Position numbers and translations under genes: made by a program. A DNA stretch of 64,000 nucleotides from contig NC_060060.1 of NCBI RefSeq assembly GCF_020283565.1, forward strand, positions 15,376,001-15,440,000, given 5' to 3'. The stretch is from Trifolium pratense (Eukaryota; Streptophyta; Magnoliopsida; Fabales; Fabaceae). Shown in pieces: positions 11,366 to 25,800 of this stretch. The notes beneath the pieces were generated by a model. It did not search any database. It worked only from the letters and a program-made list of their open reading frames with translations, and was not told where the DNA came from. Every line of letters begins with the position of its first letter. The first letter of the stretch is position 1.

Positions 11366-11665
11366 TTGTTACAAGATCTGTATAAGATTATTAGGAAAAT
11401 TGACTGCAGTCTACGTGCTATCAACCAACTGTTGTGTTTGCGAGCAGCGGCAGAATGTGTCATCCGGAAACGAAGGGCTTCTATTCCGGCATCACAACAA
11501 GAGTTGGACACCATTTTGCACGAGTTATGCCGAGAGGGAGCCCGGTGGTACATGCAAGCACAGGGATTTCTGCCAAGCAAGTTCAGACCGAAGGACATGA
11601 AGCCGGTAATCAAGGCATGGACATCCTTTTTAGTTTCAACGTTGCACCGAAATGAACTGAATTGA
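11366..11665 (+). pseudogene. Plant transposon-protein-like coding fragment
   Basis: An open frame of up to 99 codons in locally GC-richer DNA, containing ELDTILHELCREGARWYM and FLPSKFRPKDMKPVIKAW. The pattern resembles the 'putative plant transposon protein' domain found in some legume retroelements, but this is recognition by feel. About 20 bp at its 5' end (tgtataagattattaggaaa) match RLK exon 2, so the fragment may be inserted in or joined to RLK-derived DNA. Confidence 0.4.
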
Positions 11666-11837
11666 TGTGATTGTTTTCTTTTGTATGCCATGCACCATTA
11701 ATCCCATCAGTGGTATGGATCCTTTCTAAGTTATTTCAGTCTATTTTCAGTATTCTGTTACTTTTTCTAGTTAATATGGTTCATTGATATAGTTAGTGGT
11801 AACAAGATGAGGATCAACTGTTTGTAGGATAACAGAT

Positions 11838-11911
11838 AGAAAAATTGAATGGAAAAGTGAGTCACCAGAAGGGCTTCAAGAAAGGCATGCATCTTTTGCA
11901 TTTCACAAGGT
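11838..11911 (+). pseudogene. Relic of ALKBH8 penultimate exon (copy 2)
   Basis: Aligns with ALKBH8 exon 6, with acceptor (cag) and donor (ggtatg) recognisable, but extra bases (for example gtga and catg) break the frame. It is convergent to RLK locus B, about 460 bp away, mirroring copy 1 with locus A. Confidence 0.7.
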
Positions 11912-12368
11912 ATGTTGTTGAGTGAAGAGTACACATCAAATTCATAAATGGTTTATATGTTTAACATGTCTCTTTACTCCCTTGTGCTGGAAGCATAAAA
12001 ATGCCATGATTATTCATGAATCATAATAAAGTGCGGAAAATATATGCTGAAAATAAATATTGAAAGTACAATAAGCCCACTTGTCAATTATAGTATTACA
12101 TCAATAAAGTATGATTGATATTACATGAAGTATGGTTGTTCCATTCAAATGGCTAGATTTGGAAGGAAACTTATCAAACAGTTCTGCACCAGCATTCAAA
12201 CTCTACCGTGAAAGTCTCTAAAACCATTAACTAATCACGAGTGTGGAAACCTGAAATAAAAAAGAAACTCCTTATCTTTGCATATTGTAGTTAAGATGGC
12301 AGAGATTTAAACTAATTACATAACTTCTTAAGCTAATGGTATATCTTCTGGTTAAGCATCTAAGAGTA

Positions 12369-15300
12369 TCAATCAAACTTACCAGCGAGATAAACATTTT
12401 TTATTGTGTTTAATTCTCTTGTGACATCAACTATATTCATTCTGTCTTTTGGTGATTCCACAGAACAAGCAAGTCCAATCCTAAAAAGTGAAATTAAGCA
12501 GTTCTCTACATTTGGAGTGAAATTTCCACTGTTTCCATCATCTATTGTTGCTGCTACATTTCTTGGTAGAAGATGTGGGTCCAAAATTTGTATAAGACTA
12601 TTAGGAAATGAATTTTCAACAAACATGTGTAGATTTTGACCATCTTCAAACATTTCATCTGTCGGTCTTCTTCGAGTAAGCACTTCCAACATAAGCACCC
12701 CGAAGCTATACATGTCACCATATGTGGATATTTCAGAACCCATTCCATACTCTACAAGATAAAGCAAAAACAATAAATATTTGTAACTAGTAAAATATCA
12801 AATATAAACCAAAAGGTTGGAGAGTTCAACGAAACATTGAGTGATCTATGAGTCTACAAAATACCTGGAGGAGCATAGCCAACAGTTCCTTTAATTCCAA
12901 GTGTACTAGTTTCCTGGTGAGAGGTTTCGTCAATTACTGAGACAAGTCTTGCTATGCCGAAATCACTCACACGAGCAACCATATCATCGTCAAGAAGAAC
13001 ATTGCTTGGCTTTAGATCACAATGAATGACCAATTGCTCACATTCACGATGAAGGTAATGTAATACGGAAGCAATGTCAACAATGATATTCAATCTTTGA
13101 TTTAGGTCCAATATTCTTTGATTGCCTGCATTCACTATCCCTGGATGTAGCCATTGTTCTAAGCTTCCATTGCTCATGTATTCAAACACTAATGCCTTAA
13201 ATTCTTGACCTTTGTAATCTGTACTTGAGCAACATGTCAAAATTTTAACCAAATTTCGATGTCTCATATTTTTAAGCACATTACATTCTGCAATGAAACT
13301 CTTATGAGCTCCTTTCTTTTGAAGGTTCAGGACCTTTATGGCGACAATTTTATCTTCTGATGCAAGATTTCCTTTGTACACAGAACCAAAACCTCCTAAT
13401 CCAACCAAGTTGCTAGCAGAAAACCCATCAGTTCCATTGTGAAGGTCTTGGTATGAAACCTTGGCGAGCGGGTCAGTTGTTAGTGAATCAGAATACTGTT
13501 TCTGGTTTCTTTTCCACATGCAACAAACAGTTAGGAAAATTGTCATCGTGAGAAGAATAGATACCACACTAACAATCACTACTATCAATTTGATTTTATG
13601 TTGTTTTGCATGTTTCAGACCTTTAACAGGGCATGGCTGTAGATGAAGCTCTGAAATGCCTCCACAAAGCTTATTGTTTCCGGTCACAGCTAACCTGCTT
13701 ACATTTCCAAAGACACCTTCTATTGGTACCTCACCTTCCAACATGTTGAAAGAAACATTCAGGTATTCTAAAAAGGTTATATTCTGTATAACATTAGGAA
13801 TTGGTCCAGACAAGCGATTTCTTGACATGTCTAAATATCAAAGACCTTTTAGTGAATCCAATGAGGATGGTATGGTTCCGTTGAAAGAGTTTCCTTGCAA
13901 AACGAGGTATTCTAAGGCTATGCATTCACCAATGGTTCTAGGAATGTCACCGGATAGATGATTCTCCGAGACATCTAGACCGTTGATACTTATTAGCTTA
14001 CCCACTTCTCTTGGTAAGCTACCACTCAATGAGTTTTTTGACAAATTCAATAATAATGAAGAAAGACCGAAAATCTCTAAGGGTATGGTTCCTCTAAGAT
14101 TGTTTTGTGAAAGGTCTAGGTATTGTAACTTTTTGCAATTCCCTATACTTGGAGGAATGTTCCCTTCTAACATATTATCTCTTATATCCAAATAATATAA
14201 TTGACTAAGGTTTCCTATGATGGGTGGTACCTCTCCAGACAACTTATTTCCATTCAAGTTTAAGTTTTGCATTTTGTCTAATTTCCCAAAAGTAGTAGGA
14301 ATAACCCCTTCAAAATAGTTATTGTCTAGGGTCAAGAGAATTAAGCCAATTAGATTTCCTAATTCTGCGGGAATTTTTCCTGAAATCTGATTATCCCCAA
14401 GAAATAGTTTTCTAAGTTGAGTGGGTAAATTTCCTACGAAATTTGGCAAATTACCTCCAAAATTATTATAGGATATTGAAATCATTTGTAGTTTACTACA
14501 GTTTGTCAAGGATTTTAAAAACTCTAAATCTTTAGTTGAATTGTCACCTAAATTGTTTAATTGTAGATTTAGCAGTTGAAGGTCATGTAACTTTCCTAGA
14601 CTTGGAACTTGTCCAACCAAATGATTTTGAGCTAATTCTAGATTTTGTAGGGCAGAAGCATTTGCAATGGAAATAGGGATTGTACCTGAGAATCGATTTC
14701 CTCCAATTGTGAATTTTTTTAGATTGAAGAGGCTGTTGAACATATTGGGTGGAAGAGATCCATTAAAATCATTGATTCCAGCTGAGATGATAGTAAGTGA
14801 TGACATATTATAAAGGCAAGAAGGAAATGTACCATATAGTCTGTTCTCAACCACTTCTATCATTACTAAGTTTTTGAGGTTGCAAATTTCTTGTGGAATA
14901 TCTCCCTCTAAGTGTTTGAACCAATTACAAGACCAATTAGGGATGAAAGATTCCCTATAACCGGTGGAATTCTTCCTGTTAATTTGTTATTTGAAATCCA
15001 CAATATCCGAAGCTTATGAAGAGAGCTGATTCCAATTGGTATTTTACCAATCAAATGATTTTTAGTTAAGTATAAGACCTCAAGATCAGAGCAACTTGAC
15101 AAGTTTGTAGGAATCTCTCCTGTCATTGAGTTATTATTAATTAAGAGTGTCTGCAATCGAAACAACTGACCGAGTTCTTGTGGGATGTTTCCAGAGAAAC
15201 TATTGTTTGCAAGGTTGAGGTGTCTCAAAAATGAGAGATTTCCAACATGAGGAGATATGAATCCATGCAAATTATATCCATCTAAGTTTAACTGTGTAAC

Positions 15301-15522
15301 TCTTTGATGCTTGTGACCACATGTAATTCCATGCCAGTTACAGTAGTGAGTTGAACCGTTCCAAGAGACCAAGATTCCACTTGGGTCATTAGATATTGCA
15401 TCTTTGAATTTGAGCAACGCCGAGTTATCCGTCTCGTTTCCTAAGGCTAAGGTAGAGGTTGTGTTTTGGATGAAGTTGAGAGTAAAGAGAAGAGATAAAC
15501 AAAATGAAAATGTTGGAAACAT
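12369..15522 (-). pseudogene. LRR receptor-like kinase B (LRR-XII type), frameshifted
   Basis: Exon 1 15522-12865, exon 2 12751-12369, with the same phase-1 intron as its paralogues. It has a signal peptide (MFPTFSFCLSLLF), LRR N-cap, about 20 LRRs, a transmembrane segment near 13540-13610, and a kinase with GLGGFGSVYKG, HCDLKPSN (non-RD) and SDFGIAR. Two lesions break it: loss of one base at about 14914, where paralogues read N-H-L-E-G and this reads into TAG; and an in-frame TGA at 13840-13838, where paralogues have Arg. Both fall in the ectodomain, so no full receptor can be made. The kinase exon remains open, implying recent decay. Confidence 0.88.
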
Positions 15523-15766
15523 GACAGGAAAAGGTTGGTTTTTAGGAAAAATGGATTATTTTAGATTGTAGAATTTGATAGTTTAATCAATGACTATAGT
15601 TTAACTGACTATACTTCTGGCATTTTAAATTGTTAGTTTTTGATAATTGAGTGGGGAACACAAAAAGATTCTGTTATGCATTTTAAACACAAAAGATTCT
15701 TAATTAGGATATAGGCCAAACTTTTTTGAAAAGGAGATGTGCATTCATGGAATTTGGACATAGTTT
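15523..15766. other. Upstream flank of RLK B
   Basis: AT-rich 5' region similar to the flanks of loci A and C (ttcttaattaggatatagg near 15700). No confident promoter element. Confidence 0.4.
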
Positions 15767-18700
15767 CACTAGTAGAAAAATGACTTTTGGTTAAGAGATT
15801 CCACTACTGGTATGTGAATAACAGTAGTTAAAACCATTTGAACAAAGGATTTCACTACGGATATTTTAATACCGGTAGTGAAAAGTTCATAGACTAGGGA
15901 TTTCACTACTGGTTTGCTTAAATCAGTAGTGAAAAGTAGACACGGTGGCAATGTTGTAATTACATTAAAATTTGTTTTAATTGGATTTCACTACGGATTT
16001 GGTATTCACCGGTAGTGGAATCCCTATTAGTGTTCATTAATTAATTAATTTGTACATTCCTCATTCTTCATTATCGTTCCCAAAATTTCTTCCCTTACGT
16101 ACGCGAACGCGAGAACACACCGGAACGCCCTAATTTCTTCATTCTCATTCTTCATCGTTCCCAAATTTCTTCCCAATTTCTTCCCAAATCGCCATCATCC
16201 CTAATTTCTTCCCAATTTTCATTCCCAAATCGCCAAATCCCTAAAAATCCCAAAGCGCCATCGTCCCAATTTCTTCAATCATTCTCCAAACCCTAGACGG
16301 CGACCCCTTTATCATTCTCCAAATTTGCTTCAATCTGCGGTAACAAGCTTCAATCTGTGGTAACAATCCCTTTTTCTCTCTATTCTTCATTTTTTTATAA
16401 CCTAAATTCAATTCATATTTTAAATTTTTATCTTCAATTTGTGTGTTGTTCTGCTTCTTCTGCTGTGCCATGCGTTTTTTGGTGTGTTTGAGGGTAATCC
16501 TCTTGTTGGGAGGAATGGGTATTGATTTTGCTTATTGGTTAAAGAGTGTTGTTACAATCCGTATATGAAAGTTATTGAAGTTCTTTCTGGTTAGATTCTA
16601 CATGGAATATATTCTGCTGAAGAAAGTTGTGATTATAATTCTTGGAAGCTTGGTTAGGAAGAGTATATACTAAATTCTCTACTTATATGACTATTGACAG
16701 AAGAATATATTACTATATGAATAGAAGCTGTCATGTTTTAGAAATATTTTTTATTGTGTTTAGTGTGGACACATATTGAGTTTGAGCATTTCAATGTATG
16801 GTTTAGTACTTTTATGTTAGACAAATTTATCTTGGAAATGAGAAACTTAATTAATGTAAGATTTACATATGCTTATCTGATTTTGTGTTTTTGGTTCCCT
16901 GCAGCTCATCTCAGTTGCTGGAATCACTTCCACTTCCAAATGTGAGAATCTTTATTTATATCTTCAATCAGTTTGAATATGTCTTAAATACTTCACTAGG
17001 CTAATATTATCATTCCATAACTATAATATTCTGATAACTCCTGAGTTCTATAATATGATTTTCTTATGATATGTTACAGATAAAATGGATTTGTCCTACT
17101 GCTCCTACTGCTCCTAATATGCGCACTGTGTTTGTGTGTTTTTTGCTGCAGTGATTGGTTTGGAGTTTTGGTTTTGGTTCGGATTCTAGTTTGCAATTTT
17201 ACAGGGTCTAGCCTTGTTTGTTAGTAGCTAGCCTTTTGGTTGGTTTCACGCTTTCTGGTTTTGGTTTCAGACTAGGCTTTTGGTTTAAGGAAGAGAGTAT
17301 TGATTCATCAAAATTTGTACACCTTATTATTAATTCATATATAACTTTCGGTTGAATTACTTGTTCACTTTGATTGGGTTTCATCAACTAGAAAGGGTAA
17401 ATTTTATTCACATTAGTAAGGTTTGTTTATTATGCTAAGCTTTTTTGTTTGTGATTTATGTCTTTGATTAGGTATGCAGTGAAAGAAAGTAGCATTTCTC
17501 ATTCTAAGTATAGTTCCATGGAAAGGTAAATAATCTTGAACTCGAATATATACAAAGAGGTGAATTCAAGAAATTTACACCATTGATGTGTCAATTAAAA
17601 ATATGAAGTTCGATCTAGTAATAATGATATGCCATAGTAAGATTGGTTATGAAATTTCAGTGTTTTGTTTTACTATATGCTTTTTGTTGGGATCAATTCC
17701 AGTGAACACTAAAGGTATGTATGTTCAAAATTTTGATGGCTATATTATATTGCTAACTGCTTCATTCTTTTTGTATAATTTTGATAGGAATTAAGGACTA
17801 ATTTGGGGAAATGAGATAAAGTAGTAGAACTCACTTTGATTTCACATATGACTCTTTGTCAACATATCTATTCAAATTTGTGGCCAGGTATTGTGATTCC
17901 TTTGTGTATAGAGAATAGAATAGTCTCCTTGATATATTATTTATTGGCTTAATTTTAGCAAGTTTAACTTAAGAAGTTTTATGATTGTCAATTTATTTAG
18001 TTATGAAGGGTCATTCAAGGTTTGTTTGTGCAACCTGGAGATACTTGAGGCAGCCAGCCAATAAGAAGCGGCGCCTGCCTACGTTCACTTGGTTTACCAC
18101 AAGCACCTTCACCACCTACACAGGTGACAGACAACGCCACCTATATATACTTGTGTATTTTTTTATGCAATAGCTTCATCAGCAAACAATAGCTATGTTA
18201 AACTATGACTATTGCAATGTGCATTTTACTTGGTGTAAACTAGTTTAATATCATTCTTTAGTTTTGCTTCTTTGTTTCAATAAGATTAGAAAATAGAACT
18301 TGTTATGGTCTCTTCTCTTCTGCCCTTAATTTATGGTATATAACTAGCAGCTGCCACTACACTACTATCTCATCTTGCATCAGTGTTGCTAAATACTATT
18401 GTTACTTAGTTCATTGTATAGTTTGGTTATAAAAATTGTTGTTTAGAATTGAAAATTGCATCGGTGTTTGCTTACTACTGTTGTTTAGAATTGAAGTTTG
18501 AAATGGTCTTGTGATGACAGTTAGTAGTAGTTAGTTAATATAATTCTAAGTATTTAGTTTCATGAGTTAAAAAAATTCTAAACTATTGCTAGTTAGTATG
18601 CTTAAATGTCTTAGAGTTGTCAAATGAATGCTCTTGCAACAAAGTGTTACAGGCTTATTGGAAATACAGAACAAACTAGTCTTATTGAAGTTGTTCATTG

Positions 18701-19689
18701 TGTAACAAGACTATTCATTTGGTCACTTAAATAATAGTTCATATTAAGCATATTAAGTGTACCAGAGATTCATATATTCAGATGAGATATATCAGAGTAT
18801 CACTATCAGAGTAAATTATGCACTATCTAATAACAATATTTGTTGCATGTCAAACAGTTATCAGCGGAGCACCACTGCTATCTCTGTTGGTAAGTTCTAT
18901 CATGAGTTTTATTCATTTGTTTGTATTTATATTTTGAGTAGTAAGTTCTCATATTAGTGTAAACCTTGTGTCCAGTTTTTGAAAGGGAGGCAATTCTCAT
19001 GTGATGGAGCCTGCTGCTGCTTTTCTTTCTCAGCAATGGCTAAGTGGTGTATAATTGTCGCTGGTATCTTAACTGCTTAGTAATATTAATGTTGTATCCT
19101 TAGCTATTGCTTAGTGAGTTCCATTGTATTGGTGCATTTTTTTCTGAACTGGTATCCTGTATCATTTAGAGCTTGCTGAACATCTTGTACACAAGACTTT
19201 TTGCTTTTAATGCCAATTTGCCTTTTCCAAAAAAAAATTGAGTATTGGAGTAGGTATTTGCATAATTGTTTTGGAAGTTTCATTTGCATTGGATTAGGTT
19301 TGGTCACCTAGGTATGCAAAAAACGAAAAAAAAAAAAATCAAACATACCACTACTGATATGTGTAAATACCCGTAGTGGAATCTCATACATACCACTACG
19401 GGTATTTGTAAATACCCGTAGTGGAATCCCCAATTCTTAAAAAAAAAAAACTGGAAACCATACATACCACTACGGATATTGTAAATACACGTAGTGGAAT
19501 CTAATACATACCACTACGGGTATTTGTAAAAACCGACGTGGAATCCCCATAATTTTAAATAATAACTACAGTGGAAACCATACATACCACTACGGTTATA
19601 AAAAGACCCGACGTGGAAAGTGTATACTTACAACGTCGGCTGTGGAAAGTCTGTAATACCAGTAGTTGTATCTCCTTTCCGCACTAGTG
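15767..19689. mobile_element. CACTA (En/Spm) DNA transposon, non-autonomous
   Basis: Ends are CACTAGTAGAAAAATG on the left and ccgcactagtg on the right (inverted CACTAGTGCGG), with a 3-bp target duplication ttt (15764-15766, 19690-19692). Both subterminal regions carry many inverted copies of an accactacgg-like motif, for example the palindrome around 19390-19425, the expected transposase-binding zone. I found no transposase ORF or TnpA/TnpD motif in the 3.3-kb interior; only short ORFs of no recognisable family occur (for example 17985-18173). Confidence 0.85.
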
Positions 19690-19692
19690 TTT

Positions 19693-20898
19693 GTATTTGC
19701 TCTCAACTTGTTACTTTTTCTTTTTGGCTTTTTTTGCTCTATAGTCACGTGATGGGCAAAGAAAGATGTACCATTTGCTTTATTTTGTCTTCATATCTCA
19801 TGTGGATCGGTAGCATTGATTTATTAGTACTTCTTCTATCTTAGTATAATTAATAATTGTCGAAAAACTTGCCTCAAAATGATTGTGATTTTCCGTTTTC
19901 AAAATGTTATGAAACATGGCATCTATGGAAAAGTAGAGAAAAAACTAGAAAACTATGTATTGATAGTAATGAGTAGAATTACAATAATGTGAAAGTTAGA
20001 TACAAATGACTATAGCAAAGCCTATTTATATGCCAACTAACTAGACTGACCGACTAACTATATCTCAATACAAAATGAGTAATAAGATAAGATATTTGGG
20101 CCCCAAAACATTATGTTATTGTTAACCACTTGGCCCAACTCATTATTTCCCGCCAAAAAAATGTAACACCTATTTCCAAAACCTACAATCTCATTTTCAA
20201 TTGTAAAAAAACCCCGGCACACATACTATTGACAAATTCACATTTCAACCTTCACCTGAATCTCATATACTCGATAATGAAAGACATTGCAGAGGTAGTT
20301 GAAGATTCTCAAATGGAAATAGATCAACGGAAGGAGGAGGAAGAAGATCATTTTCTCAATTTCGATGATGATTTTATTAGTCGTTGTCAATTTTAACATG
20401 CATAATAATGAAAACTCCAATTCCAAATCCACTAATTCAATTTCCATGGACCAGAGATTTTAACATGGCTTTTCATGTGTAGCTTGTGCTGTAAGCATGA
20501 GGAATCTACCATCATTTGTTTTTTATTGTAGTTTTGCACGTCATTGTTGTTGAATTTGCCTTTGAATTGGATGTTGAAAAGCATGAAAACAATGATGCAG
20601 AAAACAGGAAAATGGTGGAGCTGCTGGCATTTGCGCACCATGCGCAGGAATGGGCGCATCATGCGCCAGTTGCAGCAGGTTTGGGGGCAGCTTCTGCCTT
20701 ATGCGCCTCATGCACCAGAAAGTTGTGCCCCATGCGCCAGTTGCAGTATATATGCTGCAGTGTTTTTTCTGCAGCCATCAGGAATAGAGAAAAAGTGATT
20801 TTTAGGGTGTTTGAGCCAATTTTGTGTCTAGAGAGCTAGGTTTTGTCTTTTGGGTCACTCAAAGGGTTTGGGGAATCATTGTAAAGCCTTAGAAACAT
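19693..20898. other. Intergenic; short ORF of unknown nature
   Basis: A plus-strand ORF from an ATG at 20277 encodes 39 residues, acidic and Glu-rich, ending FDDDFISRCQF. Similar downstream DNA (aattccaaatccactaattc) recurs at 54080 and 57340-57410, so it is probably repeat-derived. A GC-rich patch at 20630-20750 repeats gcgcatcatgcgcc-like palindromes. No gene assigned. Confidence 0.35.
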
Positions 20899-21031
20899 TT
20901 ATCTCTTGGCGAACGGATACCTATACCACATTATCTCTTCGTTGTGGCGAACAGATACCTATACCACAATATCTCTTCATTGTGGTGAACGAATACCTAT
21001 ACCACATTATCTCTTCGTTGTGGCGAACGAT
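20899..21031. repeat. 38-bp tandem repeat
   Basis: Units starting at 20931, 20969 and 21007 (ttatctcttcgttgtggcga type), plus a shorter first unit from 20899. Confidence 0.85.
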
Positions 21032-22388
21032 AACTTTGTATTCCCAATAATGCATCAAAAATATAGTTTTAAAACAATTTGCATAACTAAAATCAATTTT
21101 CTTTCTCTTTTCTATTTGGTTCCAATTTGTGATTTAACACTATCTTATCTTTTAAATACAAAATTTAAGGAACTAATGCTTGTCTATAAGCATTATTCTA
21201 GTTATCTAATTACTCTTCAACTATGACTAATAATTTAGTCACATTTCATATAGTCCAACAATTGCAACGGGAAATTAGAATATTAGATTAACACTTACAA
21301 TGCCCTTACAAGCCTAAAACCCACAAAATCTAACGACTGTAAAAACAGATGGCCTAGACATTCTGCCCAGCATTATTCCTAATCAATTCCAGTAAAGCTC
21401 AACAGGTTATTCTATGACATTCTACCATTTTAATTTAACTTATACTAAAATTTGAGTATTTTAACTACACATGCTGCAATTCACAGACTTCATTTACATT
21501 CTAACTACACAATTGTTTATACCATGTTTATTTATTTTTTAATTTTTGAGAAAGATACACTATGATATGTTTTTGACAAATAGGCTATCTTGCTTCAAAA
21601 AACACATTAAAAAACACAATTGGGCTACACATAGTAAAAGGCCCAAGATGGTTTCTTCCTAGGTTCATTCTTCATCAGTGTTTCTTTTTCTCTTGGGTGC
21701 TTGGGTGGGTGCAAAAGTAAAATTTCAGGGGGTTCAATAAACAAAATATACAAAATTATCTGTACAAATTTTCAAGTTCAGGGGGTTCAGTTGAACCCCC
21801 TCAGCACAACGTGGCTATGCCCCTGATTCCAACAATTCCAACCTTATAATGTGAACATCATTTTTTTTATCTCATTCCTACAATTGCACATGTCACGGGG
21901 TCACGCCCCCTCATGAAAATATTCAAAAAAACACACTCTAGAATTTTGATTCCTCGATCTATTTTAAAAAAAATTCTAACATTTGGCTCCCCTCCTCATT
22001 TAGCATTCAATTTTGATGATGTGGCACATGATATATGTTTATGTGGCTGACAACTCATATGATATATGTTTATTTTACAATATCCAATATGTAGTATCTT
22101 ATGTGGTTCGGTTTTAATTTTGGTTAATCTGGCCCATGTACACCGCTGAATATATGTATTTCAATTTTAAAAAATACAACACTATTGAAATAGTACACAT
22201 TTTTAATAAATTTTTTATTTATAACCTAATTCAAACATAATATGAACATGTCAACGAATATATGAACTTTAACATGATTACTAGTAATTTTGTTTATAAT
22301 TTTCATAAGTCACCATTAAAATCTTTTAATTTTATTTTGAATTTTAGTAAAATGATATAGTATTTTTTTAATTGATTTATTCTTAGGA
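21032..22388. other. Intergenic, degenerate transposon debris
   Basis: No gene. Around 21720-21830 a cagggggttca / tgaaccccctcag inverted motif suggests a decayed DNA-transposon end. The rest is AT-rich. Confidence 0.35.
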
Positions 22389-22552
22389 GGGTGTATTGGA
22401 TTGAGATTTTATGAGACAATTTTGGCAAAAAAAGTCTTGATGATTTTATGAGATTTTGTTGGACTATATTGATTTTGTGAGATTTTAAAGACTTTTTTAC
22501 AAAGACTTTTTTACAATCAAGATTTTTAACACATGATTTGAATGAATTTTGA

Positions 22553-22614
22553 GAGATTTTTTCAAAAGACTTTTTTACAATCAAGATTTCATAACACTTT
22601 ATATATTAGGAAAC
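22553..22614 (+). repeat. 62-bp direct repeat at left flank of gypsy element
   Basis: Begins gagattttttcaaaagactt, ends atattaggaaac, and abuts the left LTR. It is identical to 28507-28568 at the other side. Confidence 0.9.
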
Positions 22615-22842
22615 TGTAATGAATAAAGTGGTGAATAAGAAAGATAACAACAAACTAGTAATAAAAGGAAACTAACTTTCTCCAAATTCTTCTCTGCTTT
22701 ATTTCATATGCCAATTGATACATATATAGTGTGATTACCAACGCAATACACCAAGTTCGTTCCACAATTTCAGGCATTTCTTACATCACCTATTCTAACA
22801 GAATAAGCTGACTCACTAGTAGAGAACCTTCTAGGCTATTAA

Positions 22843-25800
22843 TTACTTTCTACCCCCCTTCTTGAGTGTTGGAATCACAAAGTCATCCAAGTGTTTGGGC
22901 CTAACAATCTTCCTCTTGACTTTAGGCTGATGGCCCAACACTTCTTCCTCATTCTCTTGAGCCCAATTCTCTTGTATTTCTTCATCTAGGCCCATGTCAT
23001 TTTGATTCATGACATCCCTCTGCTCATCAAGACTGACCATGTCCTCATGGTCAAATGTTGGATATGAATTTTTCAGGTCTTGATAGTTCTCCCAAGTTGC
23101 ATCTTCTGGAAAAAGTCCCTCCCATTGAACAAGTGCTTCCTGCTGGCCATTTTCCTCATTGGTCCTCCAATCAAGTATAGCAATGGGAGTGATGCAAGGC
23201 TGATTATCTACGGTTTCTGGTGGTAATGCTAACGGAACCACCGTGTTGTCAAAGCAAGGTTTCAGCTGTGAGACGTGAAACACTGGATGGATCCTACTAG
23301 TGTCGGGTAACTCCAGCTCAAAGGCTACCTCCCCGATAGCACGCACTAGTTTAAAAGGACCATAAAAGCGTTTTGAAAGTTTGTGAAACCTGCGCCCCAA
23401 AACCGAATTCTGGCGATAAGGCCTAAGCTTAACAAATACCCAGTCTCCAACTTTGAATTGATGAGGAATTCGCTTCAAATCTGCATACTCCTTCATGGTA
23501 TTTTGGGCTTTCAACAGCTTGTTCTTCAATACTTCAATTACTATGTCGCGTTCTGTCAGCGTTGCATCCACAGCTTGCAACTTAGATGAACCTGGAACGT
23601 AATCAGCAAGGGTAGGTGGTGGTCTACCATACACTACTTCATAAGGTGAAATTCCTGTAGAAGTATGTATCGCTGTGTTGTAGTGCCATTCTGCCCAGTG
23701 TAAGTAATGACCCCATTGCTTTGGTTTGTCATGAATAAAGCATCTGAGATATTGCTGCAACACCTTATTGACATTCTCCGTTTGTCCATCACTTTGAGGA
23801 TGGTAAGCAGTAGACATACGAAGCTTTGTACCACTTAAGCGGAACAACTCTTGCCAAAAGTGACTCAGAAAAATAGGATCCCGGTCCGAGACAATGCTCC
23901 TAGGCATGCCATGTAGCTTGCACACCATTTTTGCAAACAGATCAGCTACTTTAGCTGCAGTGAAATGGGTTGGTAAAAGGCCAAAATGAGCAGCTTTCGA
24001 CAATCTGTCTACTACCACCAAGACCACTGTGTGTGTTTGGAAAGAAGGGAGCCCTACCACGAAATCAAGGGATATATCCTCCCACACTTTGTCTGGTATT
24101 GGTAATGGTTGCAGCAACCCATAGGGTGAATGTGTAGGTGGCTTAGTTTGTTGACAAATAGCACAAGACTTGACAAACTGTGTAACATCATTACGCATTC
24201 CATGCCAAAACACATTTTCTTGTAGACGTCCAAAGGTGCGATGGATTCCACTATGTCCCCCTATGGTAGAAGAGTGAAATTCTTCCAATAGTGTAACTTT
24301 GAGAGGAGAATTAGATGGAATAAACAGTTTCCCTTTGAAGAACAACAAGTCATCTAAAATCTCAAAGCCCATGTGTGCATCCGGATTTTCCTTCACATTG
24401 GTCAAGAGCTGCTGAAATTCATCATCTTGGACCAATTGTTCTTTGAGTGTGTGCAGAAAATCCAAATGTGGTACTGTTATAGCTAAACAGTGGACACGTG
24501 AAAGAGCGTCTGCAACGCGATTTTGAGGACCAGGTTTGTACATGATTTCATAAGAATAGCCCAACAATTTAGCAAGATAAAACTGCTGCTCTGGTGTTTG
24601 GATCACTTGTGTCATTAGTTCCCTCAAACTTCTTTGATCCGTGTATATAATAAAAGTATTGCCCAGCAAGTAAGTGCGCCATTTCTTCACAGCTGTAGTA
24701 ATAGCACACAACTCTCTGACATAAGTAGAAGCCACCAACATTCTTGGGCAGAATTGTTTACTAAAATAGCATATGGGGTGACCTTTTTGGATCAACACCG
24801 CACCCATTCCCATGCCGGATGCATCAGTCTCTAAGATAAATTGGTCCTCAAAGTTGGGAAGGCTTAAAACAGGAGCTTCAGACATTGCCCTTTTAAGCAT
24901 ATCAAATGCTTGTTGAGCGGCATCGGTCCATATAAAAGCATCACGTTTTAAAAGAGCAGTAAGAGGGGCAGCAATGGAAGCATACTTGCAGATAAACTTG
25001 CGATAAAATCCTGTGAGACCTAGAAACCCACGGAGTTGCTTCACGTTGGATGGAACTGGCCAGCTAACCATGGCTTCAATTTTGGTAGGATCTGGACCTA
25101 CACCTTCAGCCGAGACTATGTGACCCAAATAATCAATAGATGATTGAGCGAATGAACACTTGGATTGTTTTAAGCAAAAGTCATGAGTAAGCAAGCATTG
25201 GAACACAACCTTTAAGTGTTCTAAATGACTATCCAAGGTAGGGCTGTAAACGAGGATATCGTCAAAGAAGACGATCACAAAACGACGCAAATATGGCTCA
25301 AATATCAAATTCATAGTAGACTGAAAAGTAGAGGGAGCGTTGCATAAGCCGAACGGCATTACCAGAAACTCATAGTGCCCGTGGTGTGTGCGAAAAGCAG
25401 TCTTGTGAATATCCTCTTGTGCCATTCGAATCTGATGGTACCCCGAGCGTAAGTCAAGCTTCGAAAACCACTGCGTACCATACAATTCATCAAGAAGCTC
25501 ATCAATTGCAGGAATAGGGAATCGGTCCTTACTAGTAAGAGTATTCAAAGCACGATAATCCACACAGAAGCGCCAGGTACCGTCCTTCTTGCGCACCAAC
25601 AACACAGGGGAAGAGAAGGCACTAGAACTAGGTTGTATGAGACCATTAGCAAGCATGTCCTTGATCTGGGATTCAATTTCACGCTTCTGGAAATGAGGGT
25701 AACGATACGGACGAACATTGATAGGGTTTGTATTGGGGAGAAGAGGTATTTTGTGGTCTACTGGTCTTTGTGGTGGAAGGTGGGTAGGTGAGTTGAAGAG

